This document shows positions 1 to 9,426 of a stretch of 64,000 nt of DNA, piece after piece. The stretch is from Rufibacter radiotolerans (lineage in GTDB: Bacteria; Bacteroidota; Bacteroidia; Cytophagales; Hymenobacteraceae). Within the stretch, counting starts at the first letter, position 1; each line of letters starts with the position of its first letter. The stretch is taken from positions 124,001 to 188,000 of the forward strand of contig NZ_CP010777.1 in assembly GCF_001078055.1 (NCBI RefSeq), in the 5' to 3' direction. The position numbers were made by a program, and so were the translations under genes. The notes under the pieces were generated by a model. The model did no database searches. It saw nothing but the letters and a program-made list of their open reading frames with translations, and was not told where the DNA came from.

Positions 1-120
1 ATCAACGCCTCACCCAAGGTGAAAGAGATCCATGACAACTTCATGAAGGACATTGTGCGCTTTAGTGATGAATCTGCCGAAGGCCACCCCGGGGACTATT
101 ACCTGGAAGACGAAGACTAG
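1..120 (+). CDS. C-terminal end of an unidentified protein (partial)
   Basis: The window opens inside a reading frame that runs from base 1 to a TAG at 118-120 and gives the last 39 residues of a protein. The tail is acidic and ends in YYLEDED. A strong hairpin terminator follows about 40 bases downstream, consistent with the end of a transcription unit. I do not recognise the family from this fragment and offer no function. The start lies outside the window. Confidence 0.6.
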   Translation: MNASPKVKEIHDNFMKDIVRFSDESAEGHPGDYYLEDED

Positions 121-161
121 CACTATCTGTTTCCTGCAAGGGAAGTCTTAATACATACCAT

Positions 162-204
162 AAAAAAAAAGAAGAGGCGCCTTTCTGGGCGCCTCTTCTT
201 TTTT
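162..204. terminator. Bidirectional intrinsic terminator
   Basis: An 11-bp GC-rich stem (171-181 with 188-198, 6-base loop) is preceded by nine A and followed by six T, so it reads as a terminator on both strands. It separates the partial plus-strand gene from the minus-strand DUF11 gene ending at 221. Confidence 0.9.
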
Positions 205-220
205 AGCAGATTATTGTGGG

Positions 221-3200
221 TTAGTTTTTAACTATCCGTACGGTGGTGTCCAAGTGTTCTCCGGCAATTTTTACCAGGTAGGTTCCTGCGGCCAAGGTAG
301 AAAGATTCAGGGTCTGCACCGCGCCGCCCATTACCTGGGCGGTTTTGATCAGTCGGCCGTCCAGGGCATAAACCTTTACGGTTACCGGGCTAGAGGCCAT
401 GCTGGCCAGGTCAAGGTTCAGCACCCCGGTAGTGGGGTTAGGATATGCTTTCACGGTTACCCCTGCTGCGGTGGCTTTTATTTGTACGGCCACTACTTTG
501 CTGTATTCAAACTTGCCGTCATAGTCTACCTGTTTCAGGCGGTAGTACACGGTGCTAGGTACTGTTTTTGCGTCCAGGAAACGGTAGTCAAGGCGTACGC
601 TGCTGGTTCCGGCCCCGGTTACCTTGCCTATGGCAGTAAAGGTCTTGCCGTCTGCGCTGCGCTCCACCTGGAAATAGCTGTTGTCTTTCTCAGAGGCGGT
701 GGCCCAGTTCAGCAGCACACCTTCTTTCAGGGCTTTGCCGGTGAAGCTAATCAAGGTGACAGGTAATGGGGTCACTACTTCCGCGTTACGGAAGGCATAC
801 TCGCCATTGGTGCCGGCTTGCAGAGAAGTAGCTTTTCCGCCGTTGTCTATGTCAAACAGGTCTACCAGGCCGTCAAAGTCAGAGTCATGGTAATAGGTGT
901 TGCCCTTGGTTAAGAAGGCAGGGTAGCCGTTGGTTAACTTCAGCCAGTTGGGCGTACCAGTGGCATCCTGGTCTGAGTTGACATAGTACCCCTTGGCGTT
1001 GCTTTCTTCAAAAACCCGGGCACGCTCCATTAGGTCATCCATACTCACACCGTCATGGTTGTCATCAAATGCTTCTACATAATCCAGGGCGATGTCACCG
1101 TCACTGTTCCGGTCAAGGTAGTCTGGCGTTCCGTCTTTGTCTGTGTCTATTGGAATAATGGCTGTTCCGGAGGTAGTGGCATCATAGCCATCACTGAGGC
1201 CATCATAGTCACTGTCTGTCCCTAAGCCATTCACATAGGCCTTGGTAGATTGGGCTTCTCTGTTGTCTAAGATACCATCATTGTCTGAGTCTAGGTCGGT
1301 CTGGTCCGTGAAGCCATCGCCGTCGGTGTCTGGGTTAGGTAAGGTAGAGATACCGCTGTTACTAGACGTTTGCACAGCAATAGGCATCCCATTGGCGCTT
1401 ACCGGTCCGGTAAAAATTCCTTGGGCAGCATCATATCCATCCTGAGTAGGAATCTTGCCCCCATTGGCCTCTACGGCATTAGGGATACCGTCACCGTCTT
1501 TGTCAATATCATACCCTCTTATCAAGCCATCCAGATCAAGGTCAAACACGTCATTGATGTCATCATGGTTCTTGTCTCTGAAGGCGCCGTACAAAGTGTG
1601 CACTAAATCTTTATCCAGGTAATTAGGGATGCCGTCACCATCATTATCCCCGAAAGGCGCATAGCCGGCATCTATGGCATCAGCGAGCACACCGTCATTG
1701 TTTGCGTCCAGGTCATCTTTATCGGCTATGCCGTCACCATCCCAGTCTCCTGAGATAGAGTAGGTAAGGGTGTTCTCAGAGATACCACCAATGGCATCTA
1801 CCGTTTCAATGGTGAGGGTATAGCTGCCTGGTACCAAGGCGTATCTGTAATCTACCTCCAATACCCCATTTTTCTGTAACCTCACCCCGGCAGGCAAGGT
1901 GCCGTTGATTATTCTGGCGTTGTCAATGGCGCCATCTGGGTCTGAGATGCTAGCAATAACCTGCCCGGTTTGTAGCCTGAACATATGCTGGCCAGTAGTA
2001 ACTACAGTAGAGGTAGCTTCTCGGTCAACGGCGGTGATGTACACCAGTGTGGTATTGTTGCCGTCTTTGGTATTGCCTCCGTTAGGGTCAAACTCATTGG
2101 TGGCATACTTGTAGCCAATGCTGTTTAAGACACCAAGGGCAGTTGGCTGCACCAATAAAGTCAGGTTCTTAGTTTCATTTACGCCCAGGGTTCCTATGGT
2201 CCATAACCCGTTGGCCGGGTCAATGGTGGTACCGTCATCAGCGCGTCCGCTACCGGGTACCAGGGAAAGACCTGGAGCCACACCGGCGGCCACTACCACA
2301 CCGGTAGCCGCATCAGGGCCCAGGTTGGTGGTAGTTATTGTTACCAGGTATTGGCCACCCACATAATACGGTCCCTCGGCTATGGTGCTGCTCAGGGCAA
2401 TGTCTCCCGAAGCGGAAACCTGAATGCTAGCAGCCTGGCTGTTGTTATTCGCTATGTTATCATATTGGCCAGAGGCTACTATTGCTGCGGTGGTGGTGAA
2501 GGTGGCAGCAGTCATAGGTCTGGCGGTAATCACCAGAATTTGAGCATTGGCTTCGCCTGCCAAAACATCTGAGCCCAAGGTCCAGCGGCCAGTGCCAGGG
2601 TCATAGGCGCCGGAAGAGGCCACTGCGTTAACAAAGGTCAAGCCAGCCGGAAGCTTATCTTCCACCACTACGCCTGTAGCGGCATCTGGGCCGTTGTTCT
2701 GCACCTTCACGGTGAAAGTGGCCGTCTGCCCATTGCTGTAGGTGGCAGCCGAAGCGGTGTTGGTAACCGCTAATTCTGCTACTGGCAGCACGTTCAACAA
2801 CGCAATGGCCTTGTTATTCTCAGAGTTGGCATCATATTGGTCCATCGTTACCGCGTTACCGCCCAGATTAAGCCGCCCAGTAGTGTTAGGAATACCTTTC
2901 ACTACCAAAGAAACAGATTCATTTACTCCTAAAGTACCTATGTTCCAGATGCCTGTCTCTGGATTATATCCCTTGCCCTGATCAAAATAGGTGAAGTTGA
3001 GGGTTCCGGTTTTTGTATCAGAGCCTACCAGGTTTGTAATTACGTCCGGGCCATGATTGGTAACTCTAAGGGTAAAGGTCGCTTCTGTAATGCCGCGGTA
3101 GAAGTTGCCGTTGGCATCACCGCCAGTGACTTGCATAACCACTCCCGCATCTGCCGCTTTGTGTACAATGATGGACGTATTAGAAGAGTTGTTATTTGAT

Positions 3201-6200
3201 ACGTTGTCAAATTGCTCTGGAGTACCCGTAACGGCGGCAGAAAACGCATACGTTTTATCGCCTGAGGTAGCAGGATCAGCAGTGGGTGAACCGGTGATAA
3301 ATAATCTGGTAGAGGCACCTGCCGCAAGGGTTGGGATGTTCCATACTCCATTTGCATAAGTTCCTACCCTTGGATCAATGCTGCTCACAGAGAAGCCTGC
3401 TGGTATAGGAGTATTAATCTTGATATTGGTAGCGGCATCAGGACCAGAGTTGGTTACTACTATGGTTACAGGCACCGTGTTTCCGGTGTAGTATTCTGAA
3501 CCTGGCGTTGAAACGGTAACGGCAATGTCTGCGGTGATGACTCCTGTTCCTGACTGTATAGTAGCAGAGGCACTGTTGTTTCCTAAGACGTTGTCTGCTT
3601 CTTTATGTGTCTGGGAAGCAGTGGTAGTGATAACGGCGCTTTGGTTAATGCTTGCTGTGATTTGTAAAGTGGTTGTAGCGCCACTGGCCAGCGTGCCCAC
3701 GGTCCACAGACCAGTGGCAGCGTTATAATTCATGCCGCTGGTAGCGCTGATGAACGTTAAGGAAGCGGGAAGCTTGTCTGTTACCAATACATTGGTGGCT
3801 GTGCTAGGGCCATTGTTGGTGACATTTACCGTGTACGTTACGGTTTCTCCGGTGGTATAGGTAGCACCTGCAGATGGCGTAACGATTTGGGTTACTGCCA
3901 CATCAGCCAAGGGTTGTACAGTGATGGTGCCTGAAGAGGAGTTATTGGTACTCTGGTTGTCAAACTCAGTGTGAGACTGCGTAGAGGTAATAGTATAGCT
4001 TCCTGTGTTGGCTGCTTTCGCGTACACCATAAGGGTTTGGGAACCTGCATTGGCAATGGTTCCAATGGTCCAGATGCCGGTGATTTTATCAAATGAACCT
4101 AAACTGACGCTAGAACCAGTGATTTCTAACCCCGCTGGCAGTTGGTTTGCCACTGTTACAGTAGAGGCATTGTTTGGTCCATTGTTCACCACTTTAATGG
4201 TATAAGTTACCACCTCATTCTGGCTCGGGGTATTAGTTGAAACTACATTGGTCACTGCCACATCCGCCGTAGGCGACACGGTGATGGTGTTAGAAGATGT
4301 GTTATTGCTGTTGTTTTCATCTAACTCAAACCCGGTACGGCTGGCTAAGGCAGCGGTGTTGGTAAAAGAGCCCAAGGCACTTGTTCTAGCCATTAAGGTT
4401 AAGGTCTTGGTTTCATTTAAGGCTAGGGCTCCAACCGTCCAGTTTCCGGTGGCAGCGTCATACCCGGCCGGCGCGGTTCCTTCTAAGGTTAGGCCAGTTG
4501 GTAGTTTGTCGGTTACGGTAACGCCGGTAGCGGCATTTGGCCCCAGGTTTTTGGCCGTGATGGTATAGGTGACAAGGTCCCCGTTGTTATAGGTTGTTTT
4601 GTCACTGGTGTTCTTTACTTCAATGTCAGCGGCGGCCTGTACAGTTATGGAAGCGGTTGCACTATTATTGGTAGTGACATTGTCTGCCTCTGTATGGGTT
4701 TGGCTGGCCGTAGTGGAAATAGTACCCAATACTAAGGGCTTGGCCGTAATGGTAAGGGTTTTAGAGGCGCCAACGGCCAAAGAACCCACGGTCCAGACAC
4801 CGGTCGAGGAAACGTAGCTGGCTGCCTCTGAGGAGCTGACAAATTCCAGCTTGGTAAGGTCTAGCTTATCTGTTACCTGCACGTTGCTGGCTGCAATAGG
4901 GCCGTTGTTGGTGACCGTTACGGTATAGGTAAACGGCTTGCCTATAGTGTAGGGAGCCGTGGCGGCGGTATTGGTAACGGCCACGTCTGCGCTACAGTCA
5001 TAGTCAAAGGCGGCAGTTTGGGTAGAAGAGCCAGTGTAGCCGTAAGTCCAGGTGTTTACGGTTTTCAGGTCACCTGCGGTAGTAGAGGCAGAGCCCCATC
5101 TGTGTACCCCACTGGAAGAAGAAACCCCGTAGAATTCGGTCTGGGGCGCCGGAAAAGAGGAAGTAGGAAGATTGGAGTCATCCCAGAATAGGAGGCCGTC
5201 ATAATTAGAACCCACCAATGGCCTTACGTCCTGCACCCTGAAGCCGTCTGCATTCGCCTCGGCGTCCCATACCGGAAAGTGTACCGGAGAACTGTTGTTC
5301 CGGAAGAAGTAATTCAGCGTCGTGTTTTTTGCTACTACCTGGCCTAAGCCGTTCAGGCCGTTCCATTCTACCGTGCGGTTTCCTTTCGCGCCAGTAGACT
5401 CAAGCAGCACGTCTGCGCTCCCTGGCTGGTAGCCTGCTACTCCGTTTAGGTTAATTAAAACAATAAAGGTACTGCTCTCAGAGGTATTCAGGCTGAAGGT
5501 AGATTTGCCGCCGTTGGTAGAAGTGTTGCAACTGGAGGCAACACCTACTGTAAAGGTAGGGGCGTCAGCGCTGGGCCAGAGGGCAGGGTCTGGGTTATTC
5601 ACAAAGTTGAACAACTCTGGGTAGTCCGTCTGGCTGGTTTGGCTTTTCCTTCTGTCTGCTATAGAACTGCCGGCGGCTGTGCTGGAACCGAAGCGGTTGG
5701 TGACAAACCTAAAGAAGTTCTGTGGAGCAATGCCAGCCAGCTCTATTTTCTTGACAAAGTATTTGTTCGCATGGTCTTCGCTGGGAATGAGTGGGTACAT
5801 GTTGAAATCCTTGGAGAAGACGTTGGTAGTACCGCCCGCTGAAAAAGACCACAACTTGCTGCGCATACGGCCTTGTCTCTCATCGCCGGCGGCGTCAATC
5901 ACCGTGAAGTCCCATAAATCATAGACAGAGAATCTCTGGCCGTCATCGGTCATGTTGGCCTCGCCTACCTGTGAGAACTCCACATAATAGTCATAGTCAA
6001 CACCGGTGTTATTGGTAATGGTAAGGGGCGCGTAACCGCTGGTCACGGCCGCTTTTCCACCAAGAGCGGGTCTGTTAGGACCAGTCAAGGCCTGTGCTGG
6101 AGTCTGAATTACCCCGCTTTGGGCTATGGCATCTTTTCCGTTTCCTATAGTGTTGCTAAGCAACATGCCTCTGGTACTATTGGTGTTCCGGATAAGGGTA

Positions 6201-6613
6201 GTGGAGGTAGAATAGGTGTCATCATCTGTACCAGTAACCGCATTGATGCGGCGCAGGGTAATGATCAGGTCTGCCTGGTTGGCAGTTGTCTGCTCATGAA
6301 TGGCCCTACGCACGCCATAGTAGAGGGTCTCACCCGCTTTCACCCGTATGTAGAGGCGATGGTCTTTTGAGTAGGTGGCTCCATTGCGGCTGAACCCGGC
6401 GGGTTTCAGGAAGCTGAGTGACGTGATAGCTACCCCTGAGGCGCTGGGGAAGTTGGCATCATGGGCCAGGTAACCGGCCTTGTCATTGGCAGGATCTGTG
6501 AGAGCCGCACTAGACTGATTGGGGGTCAACTGTTTAGAGCCTTCGGCAAAACTTACGGTTGCATAAAGCACTGCTAAACAAAAAAGGCAAAGAACGCGGT
6601 AAAAGTGAGCCAT
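221..6613 (-). CDS. Giant DUF11-repeat surface protein with T9SS sorting domain
   Basis: This 2130-residue protein begins with a signal peptide (residues 1-23, ending SFA). About 500 residues of unassigned N-terminal region follow. Next come eight consecutive DUF11 modules of about 120 residues (roughly 545-1525), each with a TYTVTVTNNGP-like strand, a LPAGL-like strand and an NNSA-type end. A cadherin/Ig-like segment precedes aspartate-rich thrombospondin type-3-like calcium-binding repeats of DxDxDG form (about 1623-1840). The C-terminus carries a short beta-rich module (LPVTLISFTGK) and a type A T9SS sorting domain (YPNPTTG, about 2050-2130), so export through the type IX system and surface attachment or release is expected. 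DUF11 proteins are usually structural or adhesive; no catalytic motif is visible. The start is the first ATG before the signal peptide, and the gene stands alone. Confidence 0.9.
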   Translation of the reverse strand: MAHFYRVLCLFCLAVLYATVSFAEGSKQLTPNQSSAALTDPANDKAGYLAHDANFPSASGVAITSLSFLKPAGFSRNGATYSKDHRLYIRVKAGETLYYGVRRAIHEQTTANQADLIITLRRINAVTGTDDDTYSTSTTLIRNTNSTRGMLLSNTIGNGKDAIAQSGVIQTPAQALTGPNRPALGGKAAVTSGYAPLTITNNTGVDYDYYVEFSQVGEANMTDDGQRFSVYDLWDFTVIDAAGDERQGRMRSKLWSFSAGGTTNVFSKDFNMYPLIPSEDHANKYFVKKIELAGIAPQNFFRFVTNRFGSSTAAGSSIADRRKSQTSQTDYPELFNFVNNPDPALWPSADAPTFTVGVASSCNTSTNGGKSTFSLNTSESSTFIVLINLNGVAGYQPGSADVLLESTGAKGNRTVEWNGLNGLGQVVAKNTTLNYFFRNNSSPVHFPVWDAEANADGFRVQDVRPLVGSNYDGLLFWDDSNLPTSSFPAPQTEFYGVSSSSGVHRWGSASTTAGDLKTVNTWTYGYTGSSTQTAAFDYDCSADVAVTNTAATAPYTIGKPFTYTVTVTNNGPIAASNVQVTDKLDLTKLEFVSSSEAASYVSSTGVWTVGSLAVGASKTLTITAKPLVLGTISTTASQTHTEADNVTTNNSATASITVQAAADIEVKNTSDKTTYNNGDLVTYTITAKNLGPNAATGVTVTDKLPTGLTLEGTAPAGYDAATGNWTVGALALNETKTLTLMARTSALGSFTNTAALASRTGFELDENNSNNTSSNTITVSPTADVAVTNVVSTNTPSQNEVVTYTIKVVNNGPNNASTVTVANQLPAGLEITGSSVSLGSFDKITGIWTIGTIANAGSQTLMVYAKAANTGSYTITSTQSHTEFDNQSTNNSSSGTITVQPLADVAVTQIVTPSAGATYTTGETVTYTVNVTNNGPSTATNVLVTDKLPASLTFISATSGMNYNAATGLWTVGTLASGATTTLQITASINQSAVITTTASQTHKEADNVLGNNSASATIQSGTGVITADIAVTVSTPGSEYYTGNTVPVTIVVTNSGPDAATNIKINTPIPAGFSVSSIDPRVGTYANGVWNIPTLAAGASTRLFITGSPTADPATSGDKTYAFSAAVTGTPEQFDNVSNNNSSNTSIIVHKAADAGVVMQVTGGDANGNFYRGITEATFTLRVTNHGPDVITNLVGSDTKTGTLNFTYFDQGKGYNPETGIWNIGTLGVNESVSLVVKGIPNTTGRLNLGGNAVTMDQYDANSENNKAIALLNVLPVAELAVTNTASAATYSNGQTATFTVKVQNNGPDAATGVVVEDKLPAGLTFVNAVASSGAYDPGTGRWTLGSDVLAGEANAQILVITARPMTAATFTTTAAIVASGQYDNIANNNSQAASIQVSASGDIALSSTIAEGPYYVGGQYLVTITTTNLGPDAATGVVVAAGVAPGLSLVPGSGRADDGTTIDPANGLWTIGTLGVNETKNLTLLVQPTALGVLNSIGYKYATNEFDPNGGNTKDGNNTTLVYITAVDREATSTVVTTGQHMFRLQTGQVIASISDPDGAIDNARIINGTLPAGVRLQKNGVLEVDYRYALVPGSYTLTIETVDAIGGISENTLTYSISGDWDGDGIADKDDLDANNDGVLADAIDAGYAPFGDNDGDGIPNYLDKDLVHTLYGAFRDKNHDDINDVFDLDLDGLIRGYDIDKDGDGIPNAVEANGGKIPTQDGYDAAQGIFTGPVSANGMPIAVQTSSNSGISTLPNPDTDGDGFTDQTDLDSDNDGILDNREAQSTKAYVNGLGTDSDYDGLSDGYDATTSGTAIIPIDTDKDGTPDYLDRNSDGDIALDYVEAFDDNHDGVSMDDLMERARVFEESNAKGYYVNSDQDATGTPNWLKLTNGYPAFLTKGNTYYHDSDFDGLVDLFDIDNGGKATSLQAGTNGEYAFRNAEVVTPLPVTLISFTGKALKEGVLLNWATASEKDNSYFQVERSADGKTFTAIGKVTGAGTSSVRLDYRFLDAKTVPSTVYYRLKQVDYDGKFEYSKVVAVQIKATAAGVTVKAYPNPTTGVLNLDLASMASSPVTVKVYALDGRLIKTAQVMGGAVQTLNLSTLAAGTYLVKIAGEHLDTTVRIVKN

Positions 6614-6936
6614 TGAGTGGGGACATTGGTTTTTAATGGCCTAAAATTAACAGGTGGTAATACCAAGAAGTAGGTATATTCGATGAACCGAACTTTTTGC
6701 TGGATGAAAATTCTTGGATAGGATTATACGTATAAATTATTTGTTTTGCGGATTCGTTTTTCTGGCCTTGCTGGTCTTTTTATTTCCGTTTCATGGAGTA
6801 TAAGTCAGGAAATCAATTAAATACATATTATTTTTTATATATTTTGTAACCCAGGAGAGCAGGGGGCGGTGCCTGAATTTGTTACTTTTCCATCTCGGCC
6901 TTACTTTTCCTGAGTGATATAAATTTCCTTTTGTCC
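6614..6936. other. Divergent intergenic region
   Basis: This AT-rich gap separates the minus-strand DUF11 gene from the plus-strand DUF486 gene and should hold both promoters. A plus-strand promoter candidate lies at 6878-6908. I see no convincing minus-strand promoter and no small gene. Confidence 0.5.
6878..6908 (+). promoter_or_regulatory. Candidate promoter for the DUF486 gene
   Basis: TTTG at 6878-6881 is followed by exactly 19 bases and then TTACTTTT (6901-6908), a weak match to the Bacteroidota -7 element TAnnTTTG. The spacing equals that of the stronger promoters in this window. Predicted transcription start is about 23 bases before the ATG at 6937. Confidence 0.4.
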
Positions 6937-7308
6937 ATGAAAACCCTCTATACCCTTTTGCTGCTGGGCCTGTCTAACCTGTTCATGACCTTTGCCTGGT
7001 ATGGGCACCTGCATTTCAAGAAAATACCCATGCTGCAGAAAGTAGGGTTGGTGGGCGTTATACTCATCAGTTGGGGTCTGGCGTTCTTTGAGTATATTTT
7101 TCAAGTGCCGGCCAACAAGATAGGGTATCAGGGCAACGGTGGGCCTTTCTCATTGTTTGAACTCAAGACCATTCAGGAGGTGGTATCGCTGCTGGTGTTT
7201 ACCCTGGTGACCGTGTTTGTCTTCAGAACCGAGAAACTAGCCTGGAACCACCTGGTGGGGTTTGCCTTTCTGGTGTTGGCGGTCTTCTTCGTTTTTAAGA
7301 AATGGTGA
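6937..7308 (+). CDS. DMT-family (DUF486) small membrane protein
   Basis: This 123-residue hydrophobic protein has four predicted membrane helices and the typical DUF486 pattern: an N-terminal helix with TFAWYGH, a central segment with WGLAFFEY, a QVPANKIGY stretch, and a C-terminal helix ending in KKW. The family is full length at about 115-125 residues and is distantly related to drug/metabolite transporters; substrate and role are unknown. The ATG at 6937 is chosen over an in-frame TTG two codons earlier because it directly precedes the family's usual N-terminus. The moxR gene follows 57 bases downstream on the same strand. Confidence 0.85.
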   Translation: MKTLYTLLLLGLSNLFMTFAWYGHLHFKKIPMLQKVGLVGVILISWGLAFFEYIFQVPANKIGYQGNGGPFSLFELKTIQEVVSLLVFTLVTVFVFRTEKLAWNHLVGFAFLVLAVFFVFKKW

Positions 7309-7365
7309 GAGGCGGCGAGTGTGCGATAGAATCGTTACCTTAGCCGATTCGTAAATTTAGAGTAG

Positions 7366-8358
7366 ATGCAGACCGAAGAACTCTCATATCAGGAAAAGAT
7401 CAGGGAACACCAGCTTAAAATTAAGCAGGTGTTCAGGGAGATGGGCAAAGTGGTGGTGGGACAGCAATACATGGTCAACCGCCTGCTCATAGGTCTTTTC
7501 ACCAACGGGCATATCTTGCTGGAAGGGGTTCCTGGCCTGGCCAAGACGCTCACTATCAATACGCTGGCCAAGGTGCTGCACCTGAACTTCCAGCGCATTC
7601 AGTTTACCCCAGACCTGCTGCCCTCAGACCTGATCGGGACCATGATCTATAACCAGAGCTCGTCGGCGTTTGAGGTAAAGAAAGGACCTATTTTCGCTAA
7701 CCTGATTCTGGCAGATGAGGTGAACCGCTCCCCGGCCAAGGTGCAGTCTGCGTTGCTGGAGGCCATGCAGGAAAAGCAGGTGACCATTGGCGAGAAAACC
7801 TACCGCCTGGATCTGCCCTTTCTGGTGCTGGCTACCCAAAACCCGGTGGAGCACGAGGGCACCTACCCGCTGCCCGAAGCCCAGGTAGACCGTTTCATGA
7901 TGAAAGTCTACGTGGATTACCTTTCTAAAGCCGATGAGCTGGAAGTGATGCGCCGCATGTCTAACATGTCGTATAGCAGCACCGTCAATACCGTGCTCAC
8001 CAAGCAAGACGTCTTTGACATCCGGAACGAGATCAACCAGGTGCAGATCTCAGAGACGCTGGAGCGCTACATCATTGAACTGGTCTTCGCCACCCGCCAC
8101 CCGGCAGACTACGACCTCACCGATTTTGCCCAGTACCTGCAGTTCGGGGTGTCGCCGCGGGCCAGTATTGCCTTGAACCTGGCCGCCAAGGCGGTAGCTT
8201 TCTTTGATGAGCGGGACTATGTTCTTCCGGAAGACATCAAAGAGATTGCCGCCGATGTGCTGAGCCACCGCGTCATTCTCAACTATGAGGCTGAGGCCGA
8301 TAACGTGCAAACCAAAGACTTTGTGGAAGCCATTCTGCGCAAGGTGCCTATCAGCTAA
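7366..8358 (+). CDS. MoxR-family AAA+ ATPase
   Basis: The protein has 330 residues, a normal length for MoxR. It carries a Walker A motif (GVPGLAKT, about residues 55-62), a Walker B motif (LILADEVNR, about 108-116), an ATQNPVEHEGTYPLPEAQ sensor region and a C-terminal lid domain. MoxR ATPases act as chaperone-like factors that help assemble or activate protein complexes, often with von Willebrand factor A proteins encoded alongside. No such partner follows here: the next gene is ccmB, separated by a 370-base gap with its own promoter. The MoxR assignment is secure; the client is not predictable from this context. Confidence 0.92.
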   Translation: MQTEELSYQEKIREHQLKIKQVFREMGKVVVGQQYMVNRLLIGLFTNGHILLEGVPGLAKTLTINTLAKVLHLNFQRIQFTPDLLPSDLIGTMIYNQSSSAFEVKKGPIFANLILADEVNRSPAKVQSALLEAMQEKQVTIGEKTYRLDLPFLVLATQNPVEHEGTYPLPEAQVDRFMMKVYVDYLSKADELEVMRRMSNMSYSSTVNTVLTKQDVFDIRNEINQVQISETLERYIIELVFATRHPADYDLTDFAQYLQFGVSPRASIALNLAAKAVAFFDERDYVLPEDIKEIAADVLSHRVILNYEAEADNVQTKDFVEAILRKVPIS

Positions 8359-8413
8359 AATTAGGTATCAAGTAGCAGGTAGCAAGTATCAAGACCTAAG
8401 TAATAAGGTCATA

Positions 8414-8486
8414 GCCCAAAACAGAAGCGCAGATAGCTGCGCTTCTGTTTTGGGCCTGTTTTTTCAAAAACAGGCCCAAAACAGAA
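8414..8486. repeat. Dispersed hairpin repeat, three-armed copy
   Basis: Two overlapping perfect inverted repeats are present: 8414-8432 with 8437-8455 (19 bp, 4-base loop) and 8443-8463 with 8466-8486 (21 bp, 2-base loop). They share the segment 8443-8455, so only one hairpin can form at a time. The right-hand hairpin is a canonical member of the dispersed family. Confidence 0.85.
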
Positions 8487-8683
8487 AAATGGTTTTTTGA
8501 ACCATGAAAAGACAGGAGCCATGAAAACAAAGAGAAGGCAAGATTGATACGCTGATCTCCTGTGCTAGGAGGAGTGTACTTCAAAAGCAAGGGCTGCCTC
8601 AGAGGGAAAGCGTTTTTAGCCTGATATCCTGAAAGTAAGTGCAAAACGCCGGCGGGTCACCGTGATAAATGACAGAAATCATC

Positions 8684-8712
8684 TTGCCACACGCATTTGT
8701 GTTGTACCTTTG
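8684..8712 (+). promoter_or_regulatory. Promoter for the ccm cluster
   Basis: TTG at 8684-8686 lies 18 bases before a perfect Bacteroidota -7 element, TACCTTTG (8705-8712). Transcription would begin near 8718, which excludes the upstream in-frame TTG at 8697 as a translation start and supports the GTG at 8730. Confidence 0.65.
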
Positions 8713-8729
8713 CCGAAAATAGAGATAAA

Positions 8730-9398
8730 GTGCTGCTGAAAGAGGTTATCTACCTGATGCAAAAGGATTTTGTGCTGGAATGGCGGCAGAAGTACGCCTT
8801 TAACGGTATGCTCCTGTATGTGGGTAGCACGGTGTTTATCTGTTACCTGAGTTTCAGCCTACGTTTCGGCGCGCTGGAGGTGCCGGTCTGGAACGCCCTG
8901 TACTGGATCATTCTGCTCTTCACCGCCGTGAACGCCATTGCCAAGGGCTTTGCGCAGGAGAGCCGCGGCCGGCTGCTCTATTACTACAGCGTGGTAAGTC
9001 CGCAGGGCGTGATTGTGGCCAAGATGCTCTACAATGCCGCGCTTATGCTGGTGCTGTCGTTGCTCTGTTTCGGGTTTTACGCCGTGGTGATTGGCAACCC
9101 GGTGCAGGACGTGGGCATGTTTCTGCTCACCATTGTGTTGGGGGCTATTGGGTTCGCCTCGTCGCTGACCATGATCTCGGGCATTGCGGCCAAGGCGGCC
9201 AATACGGGTACGCTTATGGCAGTCCTGAGTTTTCCGGTGATGGTGCCCATGCTGCTCATGCTCATGAAGATGTCTAAGAACGCCATTGACGGCCTGGACC
9301 CTTCCATGAGCCTGGACGAGGCCTTGGTGCTGCTGGCCATCAATATGATTGTAGGCATGGTGTCTTATATTCTGTTCCCGTATTTGTGGCGCAGTTAA
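8730..9398 (+). CDS. ccmB: Heme exporter membrane protein CcmB
   Basis: CcmB is the membrane subunit of the CcmAB ABC transporter of cytochrome c maturation System I, which releases heme-loaded CcmE from the CcmC complex. This 222-residue protein has about six hydrophobic segments and a CcmB-like start (LLKEVIYLMQKDFVLEWRQK), the length expected for the family. I place the start at the GTG at 8730; a longer frame from a TTG at 8697 overlaps the promoter. The gene heads the cluster ccmB-ccmC-ccmD-ccmE-ccmF. The ATPase gene ccmA is not adjacent and is not seen anywhere in the window. Confidence 0.85.
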   Translation: MLLKEVIYLMQKDFVLEWRQKYAFNGMLLYVGSTVFICYLSFSLRFGALEVPVWNALYWIILLFTAVNAIAKGFAQESRGRLLYYYSVVSPQGVIVAKMLYNAALMLVLSLLCFGFYAVVIGNPVQDVGMFLLTIVLGAIGFASSLTMISGIAAKAANTGTLMAVLSFPVMVPMLLMLMKMSKNAIDGLDPSMSLDEALVLLAINMIVGMVSYILFPYLWRS

Positions 9399-9426
9399 GG
9401 CCTAAGAATAACTAAAAAGAAAAAGA

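Larger units (their letters stand above)
8359..8729. other. Intergenic region between moxR and ccmB
   Basis: The gap begins with a short quasi-repeat (GTATCAAGTAGCAGGTAGCAA, split here as GTATCAAGTAGCAGG and TAGCAA, about 8366-8386). It then holds the three-armed hairpin element at 8414-8486, a stretch with no recognised signal, and the ccmB promoter at 8684-8712. No small gene is supported. Confidence 0.5.
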
